DNA of 64,000 nt from Gammaproteobacteria bacterium. Its GTDB lineage: Bacteria; Pseudomonadota; Gammaproteobacteria; UBA6186; Azoamicaceae. The translations under genes and the position numbers were made by a program. The notes beneath the pieces are model-generated. The model saw nothing but the letters and a program-made list of their open reading frames with translations. It searched no databases and was not told the DNA's origin. The DNA lies in contig JAUIIV010000003.1 of assembly GCA_030431675.1 (NCBI GenBank), forward strand, positions 1-64,000. The letters are read 5' to 3'. Positions 18,799 to 28,054 of this stretch are shown piece by piece; position 1 is the first letter of the stretch, and each line of letters starts with the position of its first letter.

Positions 18799-19701
18799 AT
18801 GCAAACAACAGTTTTAACTGCCACAATAGAGCCTGAATATGCTGGTCTACGCTTAGATCAAGCGTTGGCACAGGTATTTCCGGAATATTCTCGTGAACGT
18901 CTTAAGAGTTGGGTTATGGCCGGGCAATGCCGTGTTAATGGTCAAGACTTACGACCCCGAGATAAAGTTGTAGGTGGTGAGGAAGTAGTTATTAATGCTC
19001 AACTAGCTACCGAAACAGTTTGGCAAGGCGAAGACCTACCCCTCAATATTATTTATGAGGACAAAGACTTGTTGGTCATAGACAAGCCAGCTGGCGTGGT
19101 AGTGCACCCTGCTGCAGGCAATTATTCTGGTACATTAGTTAATGCATTACTTAACTATGATCCAGACTTGCAGCATATTCCTCGTGCAGGTATTGTGCAC
19201 CGATTAGATAAAAATACTAGTGGTCTGTTAGTTGTTGCGCGTAGTTTGCCAGCACATACCTCTTTAGTTTCCCAATTGCAAGAACGTAGTATAAAAAGGG
19301 TCTATTCTACCCTAGTACATGGTACCTTAGTTGCAGGTGGTACTATAAGTCAGCCTTTAGGCAGGCATCCACGTGATCGCAAAATGATGGCAGTCGTAAG
19401 CGATGGTAAAGAGGCAATAACTCATTATCGCATTTTACAAAAGTTTGCCAAGCATACTTTTCTACAGGTAGAATTAGAAACTGGACGTACGCATCAGATA
19501 CGCGTGCACATGGCGCATATAAAACACCCGATTGTGGGTGATAATGTATATGCTAAACGTATACAGCATCACTTTCCACGACAGGCATTGCATGCGACTC
19601 AGTTAAGTTTAGTGCACCCACGTACTGGAGAGGAGTTATCATGGACCAGTCCATTACCACAAGATATACAAACATTAATTGCCCACTGCCAGCAACTGTA
19701 A
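18799..19701 (+). CDS. rluD: 23S rRNA pseudouridine synthase RluD
   Basis: RluD makes pseudouridines 1911, 1915 and 1917 in helix 69 of 23S rRNA. It has an N-terminal S4 domain (RLDQALAQVFPEYSRERLKS) and the catalytic HRLDKNTSGLLVVAR motif with the active-site Asp. ATG at 18799 was chosen because it gives the family-typical N-terminus (MQTTVLTATIEPEYAGLRLD, 300 residues) and has GCGGGA upstream. The frame is open further back to 18706, but that would push the start into the bamD/rluD promoter gap. It overlaps pgeF by 61 bases. Confidence 0.94.
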   Translation: MQTTVLTATIEPEYAGLRLDQALAQVFPEYSRERLKSWVMAGQCRVNGQDLRPRDKVVGGEEVVINAQLATETVWQGEDLPLNIIYEDKDLLVIDKPAGVVVHPAAGNYSGTLVNALLNYDPDLQHIPRAGIVHRLDKNTSGLLVVARSLPAHTSLVSQLQERSIKRVYSTLVHGTLVAGGTISQPLGRHPRDRKMMAVVSDGKEAITHYRILQKFAKHTFLQVELETGRTHQIRVHMAHIKHPIVGDNVYAKRIQHHFPRQALHATQLSLVHPRTGEELSWTSPLPQDIQTLIAHCQQL

Positions 19702-20297
19702 CTGCATATTCAACCAATCGTCATTCTAAATTCCCTAATACTCCAAGCACACCTGTATTTATAAAGCAAGTCCATGGTAATCATGTAGTAAATGCAGCAT
19801 TAGTAACTAGTGACGTAGAAGCAGATGCATCTTTTGCTACGCAACCAGGTGTTGTGTGTGTGGTTAAGACTGCAGATTGCTTGCCAATTTTAGTAAGTGA
19901 TAAGGCTGGGACTAAAGTTGCAGCCATTCACGCAGGTTGGCGCAGCTTAGCTTCTGGGGTTATCGATAACACTTGCAAAGCTCTACAGGGAGATATGCAA
20001 CATTGCGTAGCCTGGTTAGGCCCCGCAATTGGTCCAAACAATTTCTATGTTGATGAAGATGTATTAGAAAATTTTGCTCAGCATGGTTGGGACTTGCAAC
20101 AGGGTTTTACTAAATCAGGTAGTAAGTGGTTAGTAGACTTGTATACCTTGGCTAGAATTAATTTACGCAACTGTGGCTTTAGTGAGCAAAATATCTATGG
20201 TAGTGATTTGTGTACATATGCACAGCCAGCTCTTTTCTATTCTCATCGTCGCTCCAAAGATACCGGGCGTATGCAGCATCTCATTTGGATTAAATAA
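19641..20297 (+). CDS. pgeF: Multicopper-oxidase-fold purine nucleoside phosphorylase / PgeF (YfiH family)
   Basis: YfiH/PgeF proteins act on purine nucleosides and on peptidoglycan precursors in which serine replaces alanine. The 218-residue product has the family Zn/active-site blocks: QVHG, KTADCLPILVSD and AAIHAGWRSLASGV. It lacks the usual segment of about 30 residues (GGVS...NLG...VEENR region) between the N-terminal strand and FIKQVHG, so it is shorter than the typical 240. The start has GAGGAG 5 bases upstream, inside rluD, giving a 61-base overlap. The order rluD-pgeF-(one gene)-clpB matches E. coli apart from the inserted gene. Confidence 0.88.
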   Translation: MDQSITTRYTNINCPLPATVTAYSTNRHSKFPNTPSTPVFIKQVHGNHVVNAALVTSDVEADASFATQPGVVCVVKTADCLPILVSDKAGTKVAAIHAGWRSLASGVIDNTCKALQGDMQHCVAWLGPAIGPNNFYVDEDVLENFAQHGWDLQQGFTKSGSKWLVDLYTLARINLRNCGFSEQNIYGSDLCTYAQPALFYSHRRSKDTGRMQHLIWIK

Positions 20298-20341
20298 TTA
20301 TTTTGCTTAGCAAATAACTACTAATATAAATCTTAACACAG

Positions 20342-20370
20342 TTGTACCGTAATAAAAATCGATCTATAAT
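20342..20370 (+). promoter_or_regulatory. Sigma-70-type promoter of the gene at 20408
   Basis: TTGTAC at 20342-20347 and a perfect TATAAT at 20365-20370 are 17 bases apart. Transcription would start near 20377, about 30 bases before the ATG at 20408. The -10 match is exact and the -35 is moderate. It lies inside the longest possible reading frame, which supports the later start. Confidence 0.6.
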
Positions 20371-20407
20371 TTTGCTGAATATATCAGGTATTTTGCATGG
20401 AGGCGTT

Positions 20408-21847
20408 ATGTCGGGTGAAAGTGTTTATACTGCAGCTGAAATTCTACAAGTTTTTAAGTGCATGAAAAAAGATAAATTTTTACCACCATCTGAAGCTGAT
20501 ATTGAGAATATGCAGAAGTTACTGCGTACTATTAAGAAGTACGATGATAGAGGTATATCTGTAACTGATAAAGTAGGATTGTTAGGTGCAGATAATCATA
20601 AACCAAAAATTAAAGCACGTATCGAAAGACTTTTAGCCAAGTTAAATATGGCTATGTCAAAAATTAGTGATCCTGGCTATGAGAGAGTTATGTGTTTTCA
20701 TCCTATAGAGCAAGGTGGGTCACATATAGGTTTCTTTTGGTGTTTTGATGAAGTTGGTGGCAATGAGAGTGATAGCAAACTTGTTATTGTTGACCCGCAT
20801 CGCGGAGTAGATGGAGCTAGCGGCGCAGCGTTACGTGAATTTGAAGCTTTGCTTAGCGTTAATATGGTGAAAGCCTATGCATTTAATACTGTACATGTAA
20901 AAGCTTCAGCAAAGAATGATCCACCATTTAAGCACTCTAGAACACAACCAAAAAGATTAATGTCAGATGGTGCACACTCAAAAGATACTCTGCTAAATCC
21001 ATGGGCACATCAGGTGCTAAATAACTTATATCCACAAGCTGGATTACATGTGGTACATGGTTTGGCAGCAGTAGATAGGGAAACAGGAGAGAAGCGCTTA
21101 ACAGAGCTCTGGGGCATTCCTGCATGGGGTAGACCCTCTACTAATAAGAAGAAGAGTTTAAGCGCCCTTTTTGCGCTGGCACTAGTTACAACTCTACCAG
21201 AAGATTTTGCATATGGTTCTGTGTCTGTGGGTTGTGTATTTCCAAATAAATATATAATAGATAACGAAGGACACAAACGTTTATTAGTATCAAGAGATAT
21301 TAGACAAAGTAATTATGACGGCTCTACCGTATTTACTTATTTAAGAGGACCAAGCACCGATACAGTTATGCATGTCGTAAATGCAGATGATGGGGCATTT
21401 TTATATGATGCACCAGTAGAGAGAGGTATGCACGGTGAACATGGTGTGCCATATAGAGACAATACTGAAGATTCTCCAGAGAATCTTGCTAAACAGGCAC
21501 ATTTACATGCGACATGGCAAGTATTAGGCCAAATGTGGAGACTATGGGATGACAGGGTGCACGCAGAGGTTCGTTTTGATAAGAAAAGTCGTGCGCGGCC
21601 TATGATAGGTGAGCCAAGTCCAGATGATGCAAGATTGTACTTTGATTGGTTTATGCGTCAAAGAGCCTTATTAGAAAACCAAGAGCAGCTTAGAACAAGC
21701 ATGCCCACAATGTTGTTCTCAGCAGCGCATGGATATTCAGATGGTGAAGAAGAAGATCTAGTTGTAGATCAAGTATCTGATAGTGAGGTAAAAGATACTG
21801 ATACTCCTCGTCGAAGAAAAAAACCTAGAATGTCTGCTGCGGGCTAA
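20408..21847 (+). CDS. Unknown protein with a C-terminal nuclear-localisation-like motif; candidate effector
   Basis: I do not recognise a family. The chosen ATG has GGAGG 6 bases upstream and follows a good promoter, giving 479 residues; the frame is open to 20342. There is no signal peptide or membrane segment. The body contains EQGGSHIGFFWCFDEVGG and KLVIVDPHRGVDG. The C-terminus has an acidic run (SDGEEEDLVVDQ) and then a basic cluster PRRRKKPRMSAAG, close to a monopartite nuclear localisation signal. It interrupts the conserved pgeF-clpB order. With dotL in the same genome, a translocated effector is plausible but not shown. Confidence 0.6.
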   Translation: MSGESVYTAAEILQVFKCMKKDKFLPPSEADIENMQKLLRTIKKYDDRGISVTDKVGLLGADNHKPKIKARIERLLAKLNMAMSKISDPGYERVMCFHPIEQGGSHIGFFWCFDEVGGNESDSKLVIVDPHRGVDGASGAALREFEALLSVNMVKAYAFNTVHVKASAKNDPPFKHSRTQPKRLMSDGAHSKDTLLNPWAHQVLNNLYPQAGLHVVHGLAAVDRETGEKRLTELWGIPAWGRPSTNKKKSLSALFALALVTTLPEDFAYGSVSVGCVFPNKYIIDNEGHKRLLVSRDIRQSNYDGSTVFTYLRGPSTDTVMHVVNADDGAFLYDAPVERGMHGEHGVPYRDNTEDSPENLAKQAHLHATWQVLGQMWRLWDDRVHAEVRFDKKSRARPMIGEPSPDDARLYFDWFMRQRALLENQEQLRTSMPTMLFSAAHGYSDGEEEDLVVDQVSDSEVKDTDTPRRRKKPRMSAAG

Positions 21848-21862
21848 TCCTAACTAATCTGT

Positions 21863-21910
21863 GCTAGAGTATTTTGCTTTCAAACTACATTGATAGACAG
21901 CTACTCTAGC
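21863..21910. repeat. 9-bp inverted repeat between the gene at 20408 and clpB
   Basis: GCTAGAGTA at 21863-21871 pairs perfectly with TACTCTAGC at 21902-21910 across a 30-base loop. It starts 16 bases after the upstream stop codon. It could be a weak terminator or mRNA end structure; the following sequence is T-rich but has no clean run of T. Confidence 0.45.
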
Positions 21911-21924
21911 AGCTGTATTATTTG

Positions 21925-21952
21925 CTTGATTTATTTTATGAAGACCATATAT
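21925..21952 (+). promoter_or_regulatory. Heat-shock (sigma-32-like) promoter of clpB
   Basis: CTTGATT at 21925-21931 and CCATATAT at 21945-21952 are separated by 13 bases. This resembles the sigma-32 consensus (CTTGAAA, 13-15 bases, CCCCATNT), though the first two C of the -10 are missing. It lies about 40 bases before the clpB ATG; clpB is a standard sigma-32 target in gammaproteobacteria. Confidence 0.4.
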
Positions 21953-21990
21953 TTAGCATATATAAATGATTAATATGGTGATAAGTAAAT

Positions 21991-24573
21991 ATGCGCATGG
22001 ACAAACTTACTACAAAATTTCAACAAGCGTTGGGTGAAGCACAATCTATTGCTGTGGGTATGGAGCATGCCCAGATAGAGCCCTTGCATATAATGAAGGC
22101 TTTGTTAGATCAAGATGATGGCGCCATCCATAAGTTGTTAAACTCAGTCGGGGTGGATGTCTCTGCCTTTAGAAGTCAGCTTGGAGCAGATATTGATCAA
22201 TTGCCGCATATGGTTGGCGGAACTACAGATGTTAGAATCTCTAATGATACTGCAAAGTTACTAAACGGCGCTGATAAATTATCGCAGCAACGTAAAGATG
22301 ACTATATATCTAGTGAGCTCTTTTTATTAGCCGCCTTAGATGACACAGGTACTCTAGGTAAACTATTACAATCTTTTGCAGTTGATAAAACCAAATTAGA
22401 AACTGCGATTGATAAATTACGTGGTGGCCAGAAAGTAAAAGATCAAAATGCGGAAGAAACGCGTAACGCTTTGGAGCGCTATACAATTGACTTAACCGCA
22501 CGCGCTGAGCAACGTAAGCTAGACCCAGTTATAGGCCGTGACGAAGAGATACGCCGTGTGATTCAGGTCTTACAAAGACGTACTAAGAATAACCCGGTGT
22601 TAATCGGTGAGCCTGGCGTTGGTAAGACAGCGATTGTAGAAGGGCTTGCTTTGCGTATTATTAATCATGAAGTGCCAGAGGGATTAAAAAACAAACGCGT
22701 CTTAGCGCTAGACTTGGGAGCATTGATTGCTGGCTCTAAGTTTAGAGGTGATTTTGAAGAGCGACTCAAGGGTGTGCTTAATGAATTAGAAAAACAAGAA
22801 GGGCAAGTAATTTTATTTATTGATGAATTACATACTATGGTTGGTGCCGGTAAGACAGAAGGCTCTATGGATGCTGGTAATATGTTAAAACCTGCTTTAG
22901 CGCGTGGACAACTACATTGTGTAGGTGCGACCACTTTAGATGAATATCGCAAGTATGTAGAAAAAGATGCAGCATTAGAGCGTAGGTTCCAGATGGTTAT
23001 GGTAGATGAGCCGTCAGTTGAAAGTACCGTAGCGATACTGCGCGGCTTGAGTGAACGTTATGCGTTGCACCATGGCGTTGAGATAACAGATCCAGCTTTA
23101 GTTGCTGCAGCAACTTTATCACATCGTTATATCACTGGACGTAAACTGCCAGATAAAGCTATAGATCTAATTGATGAAGCTGCAAGTCAAATACGTATGG
23201 AAATCGATTCTAAGCCATTAGAAATGGATAAGCTTGAGCGTCGTCTGATCCAATATAAAATTGAAGAGCAAGCATTAAAGAAAGCAGATGATCAAGCATC
23301 TAAAGAGCGCCTTAATAAACTAAATAGTGATATGCAAGAGGTGCAGGATAAGTACAACGAGCTTGAAGCTATCTGGAATAAAGAAAAGGCAGCATTAACT
23401 GGCGCACAACAAATTAAAGAAGAAATTGATAGATATAAGCAAGAATTAGAAGCAGCACGACGTGCGGGTAATTATGAACGTATGTCTGAGTTACAATACG
23501 GAAAAATACCTGATTTGGAAAAAAAGCTTGCTAGTGCTTCTGAAATTGACCCTAAAGACTTTACATTATTACGTAATCGCGTTTCTGAAGAAGAGATTGC
23601 GAATATTGTATCGCGTTGGACTGGAATACCTGTTACCAAAATGCTCGAAGCAGAAAAAGATAAACTGCTACGTATGGAAGAGTTTTTAGGCAAACGTGTT
23701 ATTGGACAAGACCCAGCTGTAAAGGCAGTAGCTAATGCTGTAAGGCGCTCTAGAGCAGGATTATCTGATCCAGATAGGCCATTGGGATCATTTATGTTCT
23801 TGGGCCCAACAGGAGTAGGTAAGACCGAACTTTGTAAATCATTAGCTGCATTTCTATTTGATACTGAAGAAGCAATGGTACGTATCGATATGTCAGAGTA
23901 TATGGAAAAACATGCCGTTGCTCGTTTAATAGGTGCTCCTCCTGGCTATGTTGGTTATGAAGAGGGTGGACAATTAACTGAGGCAGTACGACGCAAACCA
24001 TATAGTGTTATCCTATTTGACGAAATTGAAAAGGCTCATCCAGATGTTTTTAACGTTTTGTTACAAGTATTAGATGATGGACGATTAACCGATAGCATGG
24101 GTAGGACAGTTGATTTTCGCAACACGGTAATTATTATGACCTCAAATCTTGGCTCAAGTATGATTCAAGAAATGACTGGTAAAGACGACTACGAGGCTAT
24201 ACGTAAGACGGTCATGGAAGTAGTTGCACAGCACTTTAAGCCAGAGTTTATTAATCGAGTTGATGAAATTGTAGTATTTGAAGCTCTATCAAAAGAGCAG
24301 ATCAGAAATATTGTAGATGTACAACTTTTGAGCGTCACTAAGCGTCTAGCGGAGCTAGGCATGGAGTTAGAGTTTACTAATACTGCTAAAGATAAACTTG
24401 CTGAGGTTGGTTTTGACCCAGTATTTGGTGCTCGACCTCTACGTAGGGTAATTCGCCAGATGGTAGAGAATCCCTTAGCCGAGAAGATCCTAGCTGGTGA
24501 TTGTAGTAAAGGTACCAAAGTTAATGTTGATGTTGATGCTACTGGAGAAATCACATTTGTAAGTGCAGCTTAA
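21991..24573 (+). CDS. clpB: ATP-dependent disaggregase ClpB
   Basis: ClpB is a cytoplasmic AAA+ hexamer that, with DnaK, dissolves protein aggregates. The 860-residue product has the N-terminal Clp repeat domain, AAA-1 (Walker [11 protein letters not shown]), the coiled-coil M domain (about residues 400-520, [19 protein letters not shown]), AAA-2 (Walker [11 protein letters not shown]) and the C-terminal [11 protein letters not shown] segment. Full length. The first ATG ([14 protein letters not shown]) matches the E. coli start. A sigma-32-like promoter lies upstream and a strong hairpin follows the stop. Confidence 0.97.
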   Translation: MRMDKLTTKFQQALGEAQSIAVGMEHAQIEPLHIMKALLDQDDGAIHKLLNSVGVDVSAFRSQLGADIDQLPHMVGGTTDVRISNDTAKLLNGADKLSQQRKDDYISSELFLLAALDDTGTLGKLLQSFAVDKTKLETAIDKLRGGQKVKDQNAEETRNALERYTIDLTARAEQRKLDPVIGRDEEIRRVIQVLQRRTKNNPVLIGEPGVGKTAIVEGLALRIINHEVPEGLKNKRVLALDLGALIAGSKFRGDFEERLKGVLNELEKQEGQVILFIDELHTMVGAGKTEGSMDAGNMLKPALARGQLHCVGATTLDEYRKYVEKDAALERRFQMVMVDEPSVESTVAILRGLSERYALHHGVEITDPALVAAATLSHRYITGRKLPDKAIDLIDEAASQIRMEIDSKPLEMDKLERRLIQYKIEEQALKKADDQASKERLNKLNSDMQEVQDKYNELEAIWNKEKAALTGAQQIKEEIDRYKQELEAARRAGNYERMSELQYGKIPDLEKKLASASEIDPKDFTLLRNRVSEEEIANIVSRWTGIPVTKMLEAEKDKLLRMEEFLGKRVIGQDPAVKAVANAVRRSRAGLSDPDRPLGSFMFLGPTGVGKTELCKSLAAFLFDTEEAMVRIDMSEYMEKHAVARLIGAPPGYVGYEEGGQLTEAVRRKPYSVILFDEIEKAHPDVFNVLLQVLDDGRLTDSMGRTVDFRNTVIIMTSNLGSSMIQEMTGKDDYEAIRKTVMEVVAQHFKPEFINRVDEIVVFEALSKEQIRNIVDVQLLSVTKRLAELGMELEFTNTAKDKLAEVGFDPVFGARPLRRVIRQMVENPLAEKILAGDCSKGTKVNVDVDATGEITFVSAA

Positions 24574-24580
24574 AAGCAAA

Positions 24581-24612
24581 CTACCCGAGCTAAATAATTT
24601 AGCATCGGGTAG
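24581..24612. terminator. Bidirectional terminator after clpB
   Basis: CTACCCGA-GCTAAAT at 24581-24595 pairs with ATTTAGC-A-TCGGGTAG at 24597-24612: a stem of 15 pairs with one bulged A and almost no loop. It begins 7 bases after the clpB stop. On the minus strand it is followed by TTTGCTTTT, so it can also end the convergent gene at 24645-25196. Confidence 0.75.
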
Positions 24613-24644
24613 TATGTACTTTAATTGTGCATGTAACTAGTGTA

Positions 24645-25196
24645 TTACATGCTGTTTCTTCTTTCAGGACGTCTGCCTTGAGACATATATTCACGCGCTG
24701 TTGCGTTTGGTCCCCAGTCTTTTGCCGTGACAATCACGTTTTTTTGCTCACCATTGCCGGCCCGGTTTGCAGCTTCCTGTAAGGACTCAAGCATACTAGG
24801 GGCATTGCCTTGTATAGCTTTTGCTTGATCACGAGAGAACAATAGACCCCAGCAGTCTCTATTCCAAAAGTGCATGAATGCTCGCTCCTGTAAGCTAGGC
24901 TCACTACCACTCACAGCAGGTGGCACATTTGCTGAAGCAGCCCCGCTGTATTGCGGTTGAGCAGGTTTTGCGCGCTCACGATGAGGACGAACCCTTTGCT
25001 CTAGCGCAGTAGGCTTAATTCCTCTGCGGTCCATAATTTGCCTTGGAGGCGGAACTTTAATTCCACCAGTTGGTAGCAGCGGATCACCCATTTTAGGATT
25101 TGCGCCGAATAAACCAAAGAACCCTCCCAGAAAGGCCCCTAAAATAGTCGTACCTATAGAGGTTAAGAAATCAAATGCTTTCTTAAATATGTTCAT
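24645..25196 (-). CDS. Unknown small protein with N-terminal hydrophobic segment
   Basis: No family recognised. The 183-residue product has a Lys-containing start and then a Gly/Phe-rich hydrophobic segment (residues about 8-32, FLTSIGTTILGAFLGGFFGL), which could insert in or associate with a membrane. A Pro/Arg-rich middle (residues about 45-85) is followed by a compact C-terminal part (LQERAFMHFWNRDCWGLLF). GGGGGG lies about 8 bases before the ATG. It sits in a patch of unrecognised genes between clpB and the DegQ-like protease. It could be an effector or an envelope protein. Confidence 0.65.
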   Translation of the reverse strand: MNIFKKAFDFLTSIGTTILGAFLGGFFGLFGANPKMGDPLLPTGGIKVPPPRQIMDRRGIKPTALEQRVRPHRERAKPAQPQYSGAASANVPPAVSGSEPSLQERAFMHFWNRDCWGLLFSRDQAKAIQGNAPSMLESLQEAANRAGNGEQKNVIVTAKDWGPNATAREYMSQGRRPERRNSM

Positions 25197-25348
25197 ATTA
25201 TTAGCCCCCCATTAACATAGCCATAACAGCTTTTAAGTTATGTGACTATATCATGATTGTGATCGGGTGTCAATAGATAAGCAAAAGTACGTTACGATAT
25301 TTGGGGCACTTGCCCGCATTTAAATGCATGTGCACCTATAGCAATTTT

Positions 25349-26458
25349 TTAATGAGAACTTAGAGAATGGCTCCTAGGCCTAGCTTGAGTTTCCTCTTCT
25401 ACCTCTATGGGCTCAGCTGCCACTTTCATTCTTTTTGCCTCGTTACCCTGACTGCTAAAAGATAATAATACGCTTACATTGTCTGGAGTGTGACCTCTAG
25501 AAGGTGGATTGGTATGACAATGTATTTCTAGGCCATTTCTAATTCCCTCTAAGGATTCAGGTTGCTCAGGCAACCATACACGTGTAATGTGCTCAGGTAA
25601 TGTGTTCAATATTTGTAAATCATTAGGCATACTCTCGCAGTGTATAGTTGTGTGGTTGTTGGGAACTGTTTTGAGTAATTCCTCTCTAAAGCCATTTGCT
25701 CTTATTACATAGCGGTTGAGAATAGGAGTTCGTCCAATTAGCCATAGTATGCATATATAATCAGGCAGAGACTGTTTATGTTGTTCGTATGTTGTTTCTG
25801 TGAGCATGAGTCTTTGTGTATCTGTACTTAATAATTCTATTTGTTCTTTTGTTATGGCATCGCGAATCAATGCAGTACGCAGAGTAGATTGACGAGAAAT
25901 TGTATCTTGATAATACAAAGTAACAACATGACGTAGATTTTGTAAATACAGTACTCTTTCATAGAAACTTATACTACTCCAAAAAGCATGGTGAATGGTT
26001 ACTGTACATTCAGCATTTATACTTTCCAGTTGTGCAGTATTATGTGCTTCGGTAATAATCACTGTTTTAAAAGCTTTGGAAAGAAGAGCTACTCTATCAG
26101 CCCGAATTTTTGTACATAACAATAGAATAGATTCATTTGGTATGATGATTGCTTCGATGCAGGCAGGTTTTGATGACAAAAAAGACCACGCTGCAGCTAA
26201 ATTTTCTAGTAATACAAATCTTATTTTATCATTATTTTGACTTAAGCTTTTGTTGAATCTCACAAACCATTGTTGTTCCGCTTCTCTTCTATATGGGTTT
26301 GTAGGATGTTTTAATCTGGCTGTATTGACGCCTATCACATATTTGAACATCTCTGGGTCAGAGCTTGAATCTACAACTACCATGTGTTTGCTAAATATTT
26401 CGCGTGTTAGCTCATCAGTAATTTCTTTATTGTGATAAGGGTTAACAACAAATTTCAT
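25349..26458 (-). CDS. Unknown protein, possible diverged U-box and NLS-like tail; candidate effector
   Basis: No family is recognised with confidence. The 369-residue product has no signal peptide. Residues about 10-55 (DELTREIFSKHMVVVDSSSD, later LKHPTNPYRREAEQQW) resemble the outline of a U-box (start of a U-box, then Pro-x-x-x-x-hydrophobic about 25 residues later), but the usual GHTYER segment is absent. The middle is rich in Ile/Leu with possible repeat character. Near the C-terminus, EAKRMKVA resembles the c-Myc-type nuclear signal, followed by an acidic and Ser-rich end. Only a weak GGAA lies upstream of the ATG. Effector status is inference. Confidence 0.6.
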   Translation of the reverse strand: MKFVVNPYHNKEITDELTREIFSKHMVVVDSSSDPEMFKYVIGVNTARLKHPTNPYRREAEQQWFVRFNKSLSQNNDKIRFVLLENLAAAWSFLSSKPACIEAIIIPNESILLLCTKIRADRVALLSKAFKTVIITEAHNTAQLESINAECTVTIHHAFWSSISFYERVLYLQNLRHVVTLYYQDTISRQSTLRTALIRDAITKEQIELLSTDTQRLMLTETTYEQHKQSLPDYICILWLIGRTPILNRYVIRANGFREELLKTVPNNHTTIHCESMPNDLQILNTLPEHITRVWLPEQPESLEGIRNGLEIHCHTNPPSRGHTPDNVSVLLSFSSQGNEAKRMKVAAEPIEVEEETQARPRSHSLSSH

Positions 26459-26486
26459 ATACTATTCCATGTGCATGCAGTAAAAA

Positions 26487-27890
26487 CTATTTGCTGCTAG
26501 TTTTTGCCTGATTGACTCCAACAAAAATTGCATATTGATCGCGTATTACGCGTAACAGTAGCACTTCATTTTGCTTTTTTGCTGCATTAGTTAATGTTTT
26601 AATGTCAGGAGTTGCTATAGCTTCGGTAGTTGCAGCAACAATAATATCTCCTGGCAACAGATCAGCGACAGTTGCAGGGCTCTCTGGCTCTATTGCTAAG
26701 ACGCGTACTCCTCTTACTGGCTCTTGTGGATTAGTTTGCATAAAAGAGCCACCCTTAAGGCCAGAAAATATATTTTCACCAGGTATATGTTTATCTCTAG
26801 GATTTGTCATCAAGACACTTACTCTTTTGATTGTTCCATTGCGTGCTATAGTAAAATCACGCTTTTCACCTGGCGGTATTAAACTTATGAGCGTACGTAG
26901 GTGTAAAGAATCTTTGACAGACTTGTTATCAATTGCTAATACTACATCGCCTATTTGCAATCCTGCATTAGCAGCTGGTGTATCTTCTACAACTTCGTAT
27001 ATAACTGCACCTTCTGTGGCTTTAACTTTAAATGCTTTGGCTAAAGTAGGTGTTAGCGGTTGTGCACGTACCCCTAGAGGTCCTCGGTCTACATGCCCAT
27101 GTGCTGCAAGCTGCGTCATAATGCCACGAGCCATATTAGATGGGATCGCAAACCCCAATCCTATGCTGCCGCCGGTGCTAGATGCAATCATGGTGTTAAC
27201 ACCAATTACCTCACCACGCATATTAACTAATCCGCCCCCAGAGTTACCAACATTTATATCTGCATTGGTTTGAATAAAATCGTAGTAGCCGTCTCTGCCT
27301 ACATCACTACGACTAATACCACTCACAATACCAAATGTTGTTGTATGGCTTAGTCCATAAGGGTTACCTATTGCAACTACAAAGTCGCCGACTTCGATTT
27401 GATCTGAGTCAGCAAATTTTGCCTGGGTCAGGTTCTCCCCATCAATTTTAAGTACTGCCAAATCGGAGGCCTGATCTTGACCAATTAACTTTGCCTGCAA
27501 GTTTCTGTTGTCAGACAGCGTAACCGTAATATCATGTAGTTCGTTAATCACATGTGAATTAGTCAAAACATAGCCATTTGTAGCATCAACAATTATGCCA
27601 GAACCAATCATTTGTGATACATGCTCCTCCGGTTCTGGCGGCTGATTAGTAGGCAAAGGTACATTTGGCTGTCCTGGCATAACAGGAATAGTGAATGCGG
27701 TGATTTTACGTGTCCCTGATATAGATACTATGCTCGGCATTACTTTTTTTAGCATCGGGGCCAAGGAGGGAGGTTTTGGTGGTTCGCTGGGAGTTATGAG
27801 GTTACTGAAATTGGCTTCTCCCTCTGCAAAAGCCAAAAAAGGGGTGCAAACTAAGGCTAACAATAGCACGAAACTCAAACTTCTTCCCAT
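26487..27890 (-). CDS. degQ: Do-family periplasmic serine endoprotease (DegP/DegQ type)
   Basis: This is a periplasmic chaperone-protease that degrades misfolded envelope proteins. The 467-residue product has a signal peptide (residues 1-22), a trypsin-like domain with the triad His113 (TNSHV), Asp143 (SDLAVL) and Ser217 (GNSGGG), and two PDZ domains (about 260-350 and 375-460). The residue after GNSGG is Gly rather than Ala or Pro. The short LA loop (ITAFTIPVMPGQPNVPL) is closer to DegQ/MucD than to DegP. It is divergent from the symporter gene at 28055. Confidence 0.92.
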   Translation of the reverse strand: MGRSLSFVLLLALVCTPFLAFAEGEANFSNLITPSEPPKPPSLAPMLKKVMPSIVSISGTRKITAFTIPVMPGQPNVPLPTNQPPEPEEHVSQMIGSGIIVDATNGYVLTNSHVINELHDITVTLSDNRNLQAKLIGQDQASDLAVLKIDGENLTQAKFADSDQIEVGDFVVAIGNPYGLSHTTTFGIVSGISRSDVGRDGYYDFIQTNADINVGNSGGGLVNMRGEVIGVNTMIASSTGGSIGLGFAIPSNMARGIMTQLAAHGHVDRGPLGVRAQPLTPTLAKAFKVKATEGAVIYEVVEDTPAANAGLQIGDVVLAIDNKSVKDSLHLRTLISLIPPGEKRDFTIARNGTIKRVSVLMTNPRDKHIPGENIFSGLKGGSFMQTNPQEPVRGVRVLAIEPESPATVADLLPGDIIVAATTEAIATPDIKTLTNAAKKQNEVLLLRVIRDQYAIFVGVNQAKTSSK

Positions 27891-28054
27891 GATATGTATC
27901 CTTTCTAACTTTGTGCTAAAAATTCTTTTGCGATTATACCATGAATTTTGTTACTGTAATAACCTTTAGCAGCAGCAAAAGGTGGCTGACTATTTGTAGC
28001 CAGATACACCATAGAATATATGAATACTGCGCTATTTAGGGTAGGGGGATTGAA

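Noticed and set aside
20408..21847. Clan CE (Ulp1/YopJ-like) cysteine protease idea
   Set aside because: A His and a later Asp (GGSHIGFFWCF ... VIVDP) have a suggestive spacing, but no Gln-x-x-x-Cys motif follows, so the claim is not supported.
26602..27273. Long open frame of 223 codons on the plus strand inside the DegQ-type gene
   Set aside because: It is antisense to a clear protease gene with intact catalytic residues, lacks family features and has a Ser/Pro/Thr-rich composition typical of antisense frames.
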